Assembly: GCF_014196125.1 (NCBI RefSeq)
Contig: NZ_JACIDA010000001.1
Span: 124,001-188,000 of the forward strand
Length of the DNA stretch: 64,000 nt
Direction of reading: 5' to 3'
Source of the DNA: Brevundimonas mediterranea
Lineage (GTDB): Bacteria; Pseudomonadota; Alphaproteobacteria; Caulobacterales; Caulobacteraceae
Positions 44,256-52,691 of this stretch are shown piece by piece. Numbering within the stretch: position 1 is the first letter of the stretch; each line of letters begins with the position of its first letter. The position numbers and the translations under genes were made by a program. The notes under the pieces were generated by a model. That model saw nothing but the letters and a program-made list of their open reading frames with translations, did not search any database and was not told where the DNA came from.

Positions 44256-44430
44256 CTGGGTCTCCTGGCGGAGCAGGCCTCCGCAGGATGGCAACGCGCG
44301 CGGGGCGGCGGGGCTCCCGTCTGTGGCGATATCACCCCGTTCACCATGACGATGAACTGTACCGAAACGGGCCATAGGGCAGGATGGTTTGTGGAATGGA
44401 CCTTGCTCCAAGGGTCGCATGAGGACGCGC

Positions 44431-45591
44431 ATGGCCGAAACGCTGCAGGTCGAGATCATCAGCGCGGAGGCGATGGACGCCGCCGCGATCGCCCTGTGGC
44501 GCGACTGGACTGCGACCAATCCGGCCCTGACCAGTCCCTATTTCCGCTGGGACTATACGCAGATCGCCGCCCGCGTCTGTCCGGGCGCGGCCGTGGCCGT
44601 GTTTCGGCGCGGCGGGCGGATCGTCGGCTTCTTCCCGCATCAGAAACGCGGCGGATCGGTGCAGCCGCTGGGTGCGCCGATGAACGACTATCATGGGGTG
44701 ATCGCCGCCGAGGGCGAGACCATCACGCTGGAACAGGTGGCGCACCTGCTTCATGCACGCCGGTTGAACGTCCCCGGCTGGATCGGCGCGGCCGTGACCG
44801 GCCAGGCGCGTGAGACCGTTCAGGTCGTCATGCCGGACGCCGGCTTCGATGCCTGGTACGCCGAGCGTCGCGTGACCTTCGGCAAATATTTCAAGGACAA
44901 GGAACGGGCCCGCCGCAGCCTGGAGGCCGAGCTGGGGCCCGTTCGCGTCGAACGCGGCCTGCGCGACCCGGCTTTGCTGGACCAGTTGATCGATCTGAAG
45001 GCGGCGCAGTATCGCCGCTCGGGCCTGCACGACATTTTCGCCTGCGGCTGGACGCGCGACCTGCTCCACGCCCTGATGGCGGACCCCCGGCCGGATTTCG
45101 GGGCCTCAATGGCGGCCATGCGCGCCGGGGACAAACTGGTGGCGGTGGAGTTTTCGCTCCATGCTGGCGGGCACTATCATTTCTGGTTCCCAGTCTATGA
45201 GCCCAGCCTGGCGCGTTGCTCGCCGGGGATACTGCTGAGCATGGACACGATGCGGCTGGCCTCGGCCGAGGGCTTCCGGGTGTTTGACTTCGGGTTCGAG
45301 GGCGAGAGCTACAAGAAGTATTTCGTCAACGCCCGCCAGACGGTGCGCGAGGCGGTGGTGATGCGGCCGGGCCTGACCCAGGCCGTGGGCGACGCGGCGG
45401 TGGGGGTGCTGGACAAGGCGGGCGGTCGGGGCGAGGCGCTGCGAGTGTCGCTGCGCCGTCGCTGGTCCACGATCGAGGCCTGTGAGGCCTCGCCGGTGGG
45501 GCGGCTGCGCGGCGCGGCCGTCGCGGTTCGATCCGCCGTCAACAAGGCCGCCGCCCGCAAGAAGACGCCCGCCCGCGTGGCCCATGTCTGA
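44431..45591 (+). CDS. CelD/FemAB-like GNAT acetyltransferase
   Basis: The protein is 386 residues from ATG 44431, with GAGG upstream; ATG 44419 is an alternative. It has the double-GNAT layout of CelD-type proteins: LTSPYFRWDYTQIAARVCPG near residue 30, PHQKRGGSVQPLGAPMNDYHG near 65, and later GILLSMDTMRLASAEGFRVFDFGFEGESYKKYF. The C-terminus is basic and Ala-rich. The Caulobacter holdfast enzyme HfsK belongs to this broad family, but orthology is not shown. The JmjC-like gene follows by 10 bases. Confidence 0.75.
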   Translation: MAETLQVEIISAEAMDAAAIALWRDWTATNPALTSPYFRWDYTQIAARVCPGAAVAVFRRGGRIVGFFPHQKRGGSVQPLGAPMNDYHGVIAAEGETITLEQVAHLLHARRLNVPGWIGAAVTGQARETVQVVMPDAGFDAWYAERRVTFGKYFKDKERARRSLEAELGPVRVERGLRDPALLDQLIDLKAAQYRRSGLHDIFACGWTRDLLHALMADPRPDFGASMAAMRAGDKLVAVEFSLHAGGHYHFWFPVYEPSLARCSPGILLSMDTMRLASAEGFRVFDFGFEGESYKKYFVNARQTVREAVVMRPGLTQAVGDAAVGVLDKAGGRGEALRVSLRRRWSTIEACEASPVGRLRGAAVAVRSAVNKAAARKKTPARVAHV

Positions 45592-45601
45592 GGATACGAT
45601 C

Positions 45602-46516
45602 ATGAGCGACCGCCGCACCCGCTATCCCGGCCCCATAGCCGAGGCCAGAACCCACCCGCACAGTCTGGTCGAACAGGGCTTCGCCGAGGATGCGGCCCTG
45701 GCCGCCGTGCTGGACCGCTATCCGGCCGAACTGTTCGACATCAATCTGTACGATTACGACGACGCGGGCCAGGTCAGCCTGCGCACCGGCGCGCGAGGGC
45801 GGCTGTCGGGCGAGGATCTCCTGGAGGCGATCAAACAGGGCCGGCTCTGGGTCAATCTGCGCGGGGTCGAGACGGCCTGGCCCGAATTGTGGGCGGCGGC
45901 GATGAAGGATTTCGCCGCGATCCAGGCGACCTATCCGGGTCTGCGGGCGGTGCGGAACGCCGGTCAGCTGATCCTGTCCTCGCCCAAGGCGCGGGTGCCC
46001 TATCATTTCGATGCGGCGGGGGTGGTTCTGTTCCACCTGCGCGGGCGCAAGCGGCTGTTCGTCTATCCGGGCGACGAGCGGCATCTGCCCGAGCGCAGCA
46101 TGGAACAGGTCGTCGCGCGCCAGACGACGGAGGAACTGCCCTATGATCTGGCGTTCGAGAACGACGCCCAGATCATGGATCTGGAGCCCGGCCGCGCCCT
46201 GACCTGGCCCTTGTATGCGCCGCATCGTGTGGAGAACCTGGACCGGTTCTGCGTCAGCCTGTCGATGGATTTCCAGACCTGGCCGTCGCGGTTCCGGAAC
46301 GGCGCACTGTTCACCAACGCCGTTATCCGCAGCCGGGGCGGCGAACCGCGCCTCACCGACGGCATGGCGGCGCCGGAGTTGGCGGCGCGCTGGGTGGCGT
46401 CGCTGGCTTTGAAACGAGCCGGGGCGATGAAGAGCCGGATCGCGACCTTCGAGCGCGACTTCCAGCCCGAGGTCGGCGCTGAAGACGGCGCGGGCGCCTT
46501 GAACGCCACCCGTTAA
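45602..46516 (+). CDS. JmjC/cupin-like 2OG-Fe(II) oxygenase
   Basis: The protein is 304 residues from ATG 45602, which has GAGGA upstream; ATG 45584, inside the preceding gene, is also in frame. The iron triad His135-x-Asp137 (PYHFDAAG) and His208 (YAPHRVEN) has the spacing of cupin_8/JmjC-like hydroxylases, with FHLRGRKRLFVYPG between. These enzymes hydroxylate proteins or small molecules. Coupling with the acetyltransferase suggests a joint modification pathway, which is inferred. Confidence 0.7.
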   Translation: MSDRRTRYPGPIAEARTHPHSLVEQGFAEDAALAAVLDRYPAELFDINLYDYDDAGQVSLRTGARGRLSGEDLLEAIKQGRLWVNLRGVETAWPELWAAAMKDFAAIQATYPGLRAVRNAGQLILSSPKARVPYHFDAAGVVLFHLRGRKRLFVYPGDERHLPERSMEQVVARQTTEELPYDLAFENDAQIMDLEPGRALTWPLYAPHRVENLDRFCVSLSMDFQTWPSRFRNGALFTNAVIRSRGGEPRLTDGMAAPELAARWVASLALKRAGAMKSRIATFERDFQPEVGAEDGAGALNATR

Positions 46517-46540
46517 TTCGAGTTCATGACCTCGAGTTAA
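46513..46540. repeat. 28-bp near-perfect palindrome downstream of the oxygenase gene
   Basis: The arms TTAATTCGAG and CTCGAGTTAA pair at 9 of 10 positions around TTCATGAC, which itself contains TCATGA. It overlaps the oxygenase stop codon and lies 60 bases before the DUF2807 gene. It has no T run, so an operator is as likely as a transcript end. Confidence 0.6.
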
Positions 46541-46600
46541 AATGACTCGCGGGTCGCCAGCGCGCACCTTTTCCTCATATCCGGGAAAGGGAACGCCTCC

Positions 46601-47488
46601 ATGAAAACCGCTCTGATCGCCGCCGCCGTCGCCGCCCTGACGGGGTTGGCCGCCGCCGTGCCCGCATCGGCCGGCGAAGTCGAGATCCGCAACGCCGTGG
46701 CGCGCGTGGTCGTCATCGTCGAGGACCGCCAGGACATCGCCGTCGAGGTGACGCAGGGCCGATCGAGGCTGCCGGCCGTACAGGTGCGGCGCAACGGCCG
46801 TGACGTGGAGATCGACGGCGGGCTCCGCCGCAATGGCGTCTGGGGTCGTGGCGACGGCATACGCAACTGCAACTCGGGCCGCGCAGACGCAGCCCAGCCC
46901 GGCCAGGGCGCGACGGTCGAGGTGCGCGATCTGGGCCGCATCCGGCTGGAGGACGCCCCCCTGATCATCCTGCGCACGCCGCGGAACGTGGATGTGAGCG
47001 CCGGCGGCGCCGTGTTCGGCGCCGTGGGACGCGGAGCGCGCTCGGTCGAACTCGACAGCGGCGGCTGCGGCGGCTGGACCATCGCCAATGTGGACGGCGA
47101 CCTTGAGCTGGGCGTCGGGGGTTCGGGGTCGATCCGCGCCGGGACGTCGCGGACGCTGGACGCCAGCGTCGGCGGTTCAGGCTCGGTTTCGGCCGGCGGC
47201 ACGGGCGACCTCAAGGTCGCCGTCGGCGGCTCGGGCAATGTGGAGGTCGCCAGCGCCAGTGGTCAGGGCGACATCTCCATCGGCGGCTCGGGCGGGGTGA
47301 ACGTCCGCCAGGGTCGGATGGACAAGCTGTCGGTCGCCATCGGCGGGTCCGGGGACGTCCGCTACGGCGGAACGACCCGCGACCTCAGCGTCGCCATCGC
47401 CGGCTCGGGGAACGTCCGCGTCGCCGCCGCCACAGGCTCTGTGTCCCGCACCGTCGTCGGATCCGGGACGCTTCATATCGGGCGTTAA
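46601..47488 (+). CDS. Secreted GIN-domain (DUF2807) protein
   Basis: The 295-residue protein has a signal peptide (MKTALIAAAVAALTGLAAAVPASA) and a repetitive Gly-Ser domain with VGGSGSIRAGTSRTLDASVGGSGSVSAGG-type turns (residues about 165-290), the short-strand helix pattern of DUF2807. Such proteins are putative adhesin-like or auto-transporter fragments. A terminator follows at 47513. Confidence 0.75.
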   Translation: MKTALIAAAVAALTGLAAAVPASAGEVEIRNAVARVVVIVEDRQDIAVEVTQGRSRLPAVQVRRNGRDVEIDGGLRRNGVWGRGDGIRNCNSGRADAAQPGQGATVEVRDLGRIRLEDAPLIILRTPRNVDVSAGGAVFGAVGRGARSVELDSGGCGGWTIANVDGDLELGVGGSGSIRAGTSRTLDASVGGSGSVSAGGTGDLKVAVGGSGNVEVASASGQGDISIGGSGGVNVRQGRMDKLSVAIGGSGDVRYGGTTRDLSVAIAGSGNVRVAAATGSVSRTVVGSGTLHIGR

Positions 47489-47512
47489 GACCCGTATCTC
47501 GCCGCGAGAGGA

Positions 47513-47547
47513 AAGGCCCCCGGTCGTGGAACCCTGGGGGCCTTTTT
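47513..47547 (+). terminator. Rho-independent terminator after the DUF2807 gene
   Basis: AAGGCCCCC pairs with GGGGGCCTT and is followed by TTTTT, 25 bases after the stop. Confidence 0.85.
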
Positions 47548-47566
47548 CGTGCGTCGAGCGGACATG

Positions 47567-47598
47567 AAAAAGCCCCGGCGGATCGCTCCGCCGGGGCT
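47567..47598 (-). terminator. Rho-independent terminator after the porin gene
   Basis: On the minus strand AGCCCCGGCGGA and TCCGCCGGGGCT pair around GCGA, followed by TTTTT. It lies 29 bases past the porin stop. Confidence 0.9.
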
Positions 47599-47626
47599 CT
47601 TCTCATCCCGTGAGGGAGGCCGTTGC

Positions 47627-48382
47627 TTACAGGCCGCCCAGGACGCTCGTGATCGACGAGACGTTCAGGCCGGCGCCGGCGCGGTCACGCGCTTGCAGAC
47701 CGCCGCCGAAGCTGTAGCGCAGGCCCAGCGACCAGGTGTCGACGTCGATCGAGTCGACGTCGGCGCGGGTGTAGGAAGCGCCGACCGAGAACGGGGTGTT
47801 CTCGATTTCGTACTCGGCGCCGACGCCATAGGTCCAGGCGTCCACGTCGCCGCCGGCCACGTCGACGTTGTTGTAGCTGACGCCGGCGTTCAGGCGCAGG
47901 TTCGGCATGACGTAGAAGGCGGCGTCGCCGCCGACGGTCCAGATGTCGGCGTCGCTGTCGTCAGACGTGGTGTAGGCGACCAGGCCGGTCAGGGTCGCGT
48001 TGGACAGGTATTTCTGGGCTTCGGCGCCGACGGTCCAGACGGGATCGTTGCCCGAGCCGATGTCGTTGGCGGCGACGAAGGCGCCGGCGCGGACGTCCGA
48101 GGTCCACATCTTGGTCAGGTGGGCGGCGGCGACGCCGGTGACGTCTTCCTCACCGAAGGCCTTGGTGTAGTCGACGGCGCCGTTCAGGGTCACGGTCCAG
48201 TCGGCGGCCGGCAGGGCGACCGTGCCGTCCACGGTCCAGACGTCGGCGTCGACGTCATCGCCGGCGACTTCGACCGACGGGTTGGAGTAGGTCACGCCGA
48301 CCGAACCGATGGCGTTCTGGGCGAAGGCCGGGGCGGCGAACAGGGTGGCGGCGGCGGCCGAGGCGAGGAGGATCGTCTTCAT
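47627..48382 (-). CDS. Small outer-membrane beta-barrel porin
   Basis: The 251-residue protein has a signal peptide (MKTILLASAAAATLFAAPAFAQ) and alternating strands such as IGSVGVTYSNPSVEVAGDD and PFSVGASYTRADVDSIDVD. Short repeats of the type DVDADVWTV/DADIWTVGGDA recur along the chain. It ends with a hydrophobic Leu. The acidic loops suggest cation selectivity, an inference. Confidence 0.8.
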   Translation of the reverse strand: MKTILLASAAAATLFAAPAFAQNAIGSVGVTYSNPSVEVAGDDVDADVWTVDGTVALPAADWTVTLNGAVDYTKAFGEEDVTGVAAAHLTKMWTSDVRAGAFVAANDIGSGNDPVWTVGAEAQKYLSNATLTGLVAYTTSDDSDADIWTVGGDAAFYVMPNLRLNAGVSYNNVDVAGGDVDAWTYGVGAEYEIENTPFSVGASYTRADVDSIDVDTWSLGLRYSFGGGLQARDRAGAGLNVSSITSVLGGL

Positions 48383-48640
48383 TTTCTTTTGTCCTTAGCA
48401 GTCTGTGCCCGGATGGGGGTCCGGGGAGGGCGGCTGCTACCAGTCGGCGGCCGAAGCTGAGCAATAAACCGTCGTTACATAAGTGTCTTGAAACTGACAT
48501 GTGGCTCATTCGCCACGCCTTGTGGTCGGAATGTGTCACTTGCGGGCGTTTCCTGCGGCAAGGGGTTAACGACGGGCAATCACATAATCATATAAGCATA
48601 TCCTTATATGTATTGACGGCCGTGCGTCCTTGCGCTCATG
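48383..48640. other. Divergent promoter region between porin and metE
   Basis: The region has no gene. It contains a GTTAAC at 48565, a perfect 8-bp inverted repeat (CATATAAG / CTTATATG) at 48589-48610, and TTGACG at 48613-48618 as a probable -35 for the metE transcript (TCATGT at 48636 is a weak -10). The region is AT-rich compared with the window. Confidence 0.6.
48589..48610. promoter_or_regulatory. Perfect inverted repeat upstream of metE, probable operator
   Basis: CATATAAG, spacer CATATC, CTTATATG. It ends 2 bases before the TTGACG -35 hexamer, the position of an activator or repressor site. The protein is unknown; a MetR- or SahR-type regulator is a candidate. Confidence 0.5.
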
Positions 48641-48644
48641 TGCC

Positions 48645-48835
48645 CGGGTCGTGGTCTGCACGCGGTCTTCGGGGCGCGTGGAGCTAAGAGGGAAGCCGGT
48701 GTGAAACCGGCGCTGCCCCCGCAACTGTAAGCGGCGAGTCGAGGGTCCATCTCGTGTCACTGGCGTTCGCGCCGGGAAGGCCGGACCCGAGGCGTCGACC
48801 CGTGAGCCAGGAGACCTGCCCCGACAGATAACGTC
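48645..48835 (+). promoter_or_regulatory. Cobalamin (B12) riboswitch upstream of metE
   Basis: The conserved core is present: AAGAGGGAAGCCGGTGTGAA and GCCCCCGCAACTGTAAGCGG at 48686-48734, and the 3' B12 box GAGCCAGGAGACCTGCC at 48804-48820. B12 binding would lower expression of the B12-independent methionine synthase. A long hairpin at 48841-48883 (GCGGGGT.TCCGG / CCGGACCCCGC) may be the expression platform. The metE start is at 48948. Confidence 0.93.
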
Positions 48836-48840
48836 CTCCG

Positions 48841-48883
48841 GCGGGGTGTCCGGTCAGGCCGCATGCGCGCCGCCGGACCCCGC
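48841..48883 (+). terminator. Candidate expression-platform hairpin between riboswitch and metE
   Basis: GCGGGGTGTCCGG and CCGGACCCCGC pair with a two-base bulge. No T run follows, so it may act by Rho-dependent or antitermination pairing rather than as a simple terminator. Confidence 0.4.
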
Positions 48884-48947
48884 ACGTCCGCGTCGGCGTC
48901 CGCGCGACCCTGTCCGAAACCTGGCCACAACACAGGTTTCGAATGTC

Positions 48948-51305
48948 ATGACCCGCCACACCGTCCAGGTCGCCACCCTCGGCTTTCCCCGCATCGGCCC
49001 CAAGAGAGAACTGAAGACCGCGCTCGAGGCCTATTGGGCCGGCAAGATCGATGCGGACGCCCTGCTGTCCACCGCCGCCGACCTGCGCGCCCTGACGTGG
49101 GCCGGTCAGCGTGATCTGGGCGCCGACATCGTGCCGTCGAACGACTTCTCTCTTTATGACCAGATGCTGGATCTGACGGCCATGGTGGGCGCCGTGCCTG
49201 CCGCCTACGGCTGGAGCGGGGACCGGGTCGATCTGGCTACCTATTTCGCCATGGCCCGGGGGGCTGGGGCGCTCGGCTCGCACGGCGGCGAAAGCACGGT
49301 CTGCGAACACGGCCATGTCCACGGCGGCGGCGAGGGCGTGCCGGCGATGGAGATGACCAAATGGTTCGACACCAACTACCATTATCTCGCGCCTGAGTTC
49401 ACGGCGGATCAGGTCTTCCGGCTGGGCTCGACCAAGGCGCTGGACGAGTATCTGGAAGCCAGGGGGCAGGGGATCGACACCCGGCCGGTGCTGCTGGGGC
49501 CGGTCAGCTATCTGCTGCTGGGCAAGACGCGCGGGGGCGACTTCGACGTCCTCAGCCTGCTGCCCCGTCTGCTGCCGGTCTATGCCGAGGTGTTGCGGTC
49601 GCTTGCGCGCGCGGGCGCGACCTGGGTGCAGATGGACGAACCCTGCCTGGTCACGGACCTGAGCGACGAGGCCAAGGCCGCCTATGATCACGCCTATCGC
49701 GTGCTGGCCGATGTGACGCCGCCGATCAAGCTGATGCTCACGACCTATTTCGGGGCGCTGGGCGACAATCTGCATACGGCGTTGAAGCTGCCGGTGCATG
49801 GCCTGCACCTCGACCTGATCCGCGCCCCGGAGCAGCTGGCTCCGATCGCCTCGGCCCTGCGTCCCGACCAGGTCCTGTCGCTGGGCGTCATCGACGGCCG
49901 TAATGTGTGGAAAGCCGATCTGAACGCCGTGCTGGACCGGGTCGAGCCCCTGGTCGCCTCGGGCCGCGCGGTGGTGCTGGCGCCGTCCTGCTCGCTGCTG
50001 CACACGCCCATCGATCTGGAGCGTGAGACGGCCGTGGAGCCGGAGATCAGGAACTGGCTGGCCTTCGCCGTGCAGAAGGTGGCCGAACTGGCGACCCTGG
50101 CCCGCGCCCTGAACCAGGGCCGCGATGCGGTGAAGGCCGAACTGGACGCCTCGACCGCCGCCGTCGCCTCGCGCCGCACCTCGCCGCGCATCAATGATCC
50201 GAAGGTCCAGGCGCGCGCCGCCGACGCCGACCCCGCCCTGTCGACCCGCACCTCCAGCTTCGAAATCCGGCGCACGGTGCAGCAGCGGCGGCTGAACCTG
50301 CCCGCCTATCCCACCACCACCATCGGCTCCTTCCCCCAGACGGCCGAGGTGCGCAAGGCGCGCGCCGATCACGGCAAGGGCGTCATCGACGCCGCCGCCT
50401 ACGCCGCCTTCCTGCGCGAGGAGACGGCGCGGACAGTGAAATGGCAGGAAGACCTGGGTCTGGACGTGCTGGTCCACGGCGAGTTCGAGCGCAACGACAT
50501 GGTCCAGTATTTCGGGGAACAGCTGTCCGGCTTCGTCTTCACCAAGGCCGCCTGGGTCCAGTCCTATGGCTCGCGCTGCGTGCGGCCGCCGATCATCTAT
50601 GGCGACGTGTCGCGGCCCAGACCGATGACGGTGGAATGGTGGCGTTACGCCCAGGGCCTGACCGAGCGGCCGATGAAGGGGATGCTGACCGGCCCGGTGA
50701 CGATCCTGAACTGGTCCTTCGTGCGCGACGACCAGCCGCGAAGCGAGACCTGCCGCCAGATCGCTTTCGCCATCCGTGACGAGGTGATCGATCTGGAAAC
50801 CGCCGGCGCCGCCGTGATCCAGATCGATGAGGCGGCCCTGCGTGAGGGCCTTCCCCTGCGCCGCGCCGACTGGGCGGCCTATCTGGACTGGGCGGTCGAG
50901 TGTTTCCGCATCACCGCATCCGGCGTCCGGGACGAGACCCAGATCCACACCCACATGTGCTATTCCGAGTTCAACGACATCATCCAGTCCATCGGCGCCA
51001 TGGACGCCGACGTCATCTCCATCGAGACCTCACGGTCCAGGATGGAGCTGCTCGACGCCTTCTCCGACTATCGCTATCCGGCCGAGATCGGCCCGGGCGT
51101 CTATGACATTCACTCGCCGCGCGTGCCGTCGGTGGACGAGATGTCGGCCCTGCTGACGGCGGCGGCGGGCAAGCTGCCGGCGGACCGGCTTTGGGTGAAC
51201 CCGGACTGCGGCCTGAAGACCCGCGGTTGGGCCGAGACCGAGGCGGCGCTGACCAATATGGTCTCGGCCGCGAAGGCCGCGCGCCTGGAGGCCGTAACGG
51301 GATGA
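48948..51305 (+). CDS. metE: Cobalamin-independent methionine synthase
   Basis: The protein is 785 residues from ATG 48948. The zinc site is His669-x-Cys671 in HMCYSEFND with Cys754 in NPDCGLKTRGW; the N-terminal half begins TLGFPRIGPKRELKTALEAYW. It transfers methyl from methyltetrahydropteroyl-triglutamate to homocysteine. It sits behind a B12 riboswitch, as expected. The stop overlaps the start of the thioesterase gene (ATGA). Confidence 0.95.
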   Translation: MTRHTVQVATLGFPRIGPKRELKTALEAYWAGKIDADALLSTAADLRALTWAGQRDLGADIVPSNDFSLYDQMLDLTAMVGAVPAAYGWSGDRVDLATYFAMARGAGALGSHGGESTVCEHGHVHGGGEGVPAMEMTKWFDTNYHYLAPEFTADQVFRLGSTKALDEYLEARGQGIDTRPVLLGPVSYLLLGKTRGGDFDVLSLLPRLLPVYAEVLRSLARAGATWVQMDEPCLVTDLSDEAKAAYDHAYRVLADVTPPIKLMLTTYFGALGDNLHTALKLPVHGLHLDLIRAPEQLAPIASALRPDQVLSLGVIDGRNVWKADLNAVLDRVEPLVASGRAVVLAPSCSLLHTPIDLERETAVEPEIRNWLAFAVQKVAELATLARALNQGRDAVKAELDASTAAVASRRTSPRINDPKVQARAADADPALSTRTSSFEIRRTVQQRRLNLPAYPTTTIGSFPQTAEVRKARADHGKGVIDAAAYAAFLREETARTVKWQEDLGLDVLVHGEFERNDMVQYFGEQLSGFVFTKAAWVQSYGSRCVRPPIIYGDVSRPRPMTVEWWRYAQGLTERPMKGMLTGPVTILNWSFVRDDQPRSETCRQIAFAIRDEVIDLETAGAAVIQIDEAALREGLPLRRADWAAYLDWAVECFRITASGVRDETQIHTHMCYSEFNDIIQSIGAMDADVISIETSRSRMELLDAFSDYRYPAEIGPGVYDIHSPRVPSVDEMSALLTAAAGKLPADRLWVNPDCGLKTRGWAETEAALTNMVSAAKAARLEAVTG

Positions 51306-52069
51306 GCGTCACGCTTATAGACATGGTGTTCCCCGGCGACGCCAACCACCACGGCACATTGTTCGGCGGCGTCGGTCTGGCGCATCTGGACAAGGTCGCC
51401 TTCCTGGCCGCCGCGCGTCATGCGCGGCGGCACTCGGTCACGGCGGGCTGCGAGCGCATCGACTTCGCCGCACCCGCCCGGATCGGCGAAATGGTCGAGG
51501 CGACGGGCCGGGTGGTTCGCGTGGGGCGCAGCTCTATGGGCGTCGAGGTAGAACTGCGGGCCGAGGCGCCGGTCAGCGGGGAGCGGAGGCTGTGTACGCG
51601 GGGCGTCTTCAATATGGTCGCGCCGCGCGAGGCGGGGCAGGGTGATCTGCCGCCAGTTCCGGTCGATGACACGGCGCCGCAGGACGGCTGGCTGCGGGCG
51701 GCCGAGATGGTTTTCCCCGCCTGGACCAATCACTACGGCACCCTATACGGCGGCGACGCCCTGAAGCTGATGGGCAAGGCCGCCTTTATCTGCGCCACGC
51801 GCCGGGCCCGCGCGGTCATGGTCATGGCGGCGTCCAACCGCATCGATTTTTCGTCTCCTATAAGAGAAGGAGACATGGTCGAGTTGGCGTCGCGCGCGAC
51901 GCGGCTCGGTCGGACCTCGGTCACCATAGAGGTCGAACTGTGGGCCGAGGGGCTTCTGACGGGCGAACGGCGGCGGTCCGCGGCGGCCGAGTTCGTCATG
52001 GTGGCGGTCGATGAAGCCGGACGACCCAAGACGATTTGCTCGCCGGCGACGGCGCTGGAAACAGCCTGA
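51302..52069 (+). CDS. Double hot-dog acyl-CoA thioesterase
   Basis: The 255-residue protein starts at ATG 51302, overlapping the metE stop by 4 bases. Two hot-dog domains repeat the motif FPGDANHHGTLFGG (near residue 10) and FPAWTNHYGTLYGG (near residue 138), each with an Asn-His pair. It hydrolyses acyl-CoA. A link with methionine synthesis is not known. The family is often called YciA/BACH-like. Confidence 0.85.
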   Translation: MSVTLIDMVFPGDANHHGTLFGGVGLAHLDKVAFLAAARHARRHSVTAGCERIDFAAPARIGEMVEATGRVVRVGRSSMGVEVELRAEAPVSGERRLCTRGVFNMVAPREAGQGDLPPVPVDDTAPQDGWLRAAEMVFPAWTNHYGTLYGGDALKLMGKAAFICATRRARAVMVMAASNRIDFSSPIREGDMVELASRATRLGRTSVTIEVELWAEGLLTGERRRSAAAEFVMVAVDEAGRPKTICSPATALETA

Positions 52070-52364
52070 CGAAATCCTGTCGCAGCACCGGTTTGCGCGC
52101 TTGACGAAATCAGAATCGATAGGCATAAGCCACCACTCTTGTTGGACCGGCTGTGCAGTTCGCTGCAAACGCGGTCCGCAGGAACGACCTAAGTCACTGT
52201 TCTTTGCAGCTTCTTGGGACTTCAACGGCCTTCGCGGGCGACTGCGTGGGCCGATCGTTTTTGCGGATTTGCGTTCCCTGAGGGCTATGTGCCCGAAGGC
52301 CTTCGGTCTTTGAAATGGTTCACAGGGACGCGGTCCTCCGACCGCATTGGAAGTAAGCACCGAT
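52070..52364 (+). promoter_or_regulatory. Promoter and leader region of the S10 operon
   Basis: These 295 bases carry no gene. TTGACG at 52101-52106 and CATAAG at 52124-52129 with 17 bases between form a plausible sigma-70 promoter. The remaining 235-base leader would be the 5' untranslated region of the ribosomal operon. Confidence 0.5.
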
Positions 52365-52670
52365 ATGGATCAAAGCATCCGCATCAGGCTCAAGGCCTTT
52401 GATCACCGCGTCCTCGATTTTTCGACGCGCGAGATCGTTAATACCGCCAAGCGCACCGGCGCGACCGTTCGCGGTCCGATTCCGCTGCCGACCCTGATCG
52501 AGAAATTCACCGTGAACCGCTCTCCGCACGTCGATAAGAAGTCGCGTGAGCAGTTTGAAATCCGCACGCACAAACGCGTGCTCGACATCATCGACCCCAC
52601 CCCGCAGACCGTGGACGCGCTCATGAAGCTCGACCTGTCCGCCGGTGTGGACGTCGAGATCAAGATTTAA
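52365..52670 (+). CDS. rpsJ: 30S ribosomal protein S10
   Basis: The 101-residue protein has [19 protein letters not shown], then [20 protein letters not shown]. It binds 16S rRNA in the head and works with NusB in antitermination. It is the first gene of the operon; only a weak SD precedes ATG 52365. In many bacteria tuf precedes it, but here metE and a thioesterase gene do. Confidence 0.97.
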   Translation: MDQSIRIRLKAFDHRVLDFSTREIVNTAKRTGATVRGPIPLPTLIEKFTVNRSPHVDKKSREQFEIRTHKRVLDIIDPTPQTVDALMKLDLSAGVDVEIKI

Positions 52671-52691
52671 AGTAGAAAGAGGCGGGATCCG

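Noticed and set aside
48684..50954. 756-residue frame antisense to metE
   Set aside because: It crosses the riboswitch and has composition of a shadow frame, whereas metE has full family motifs.
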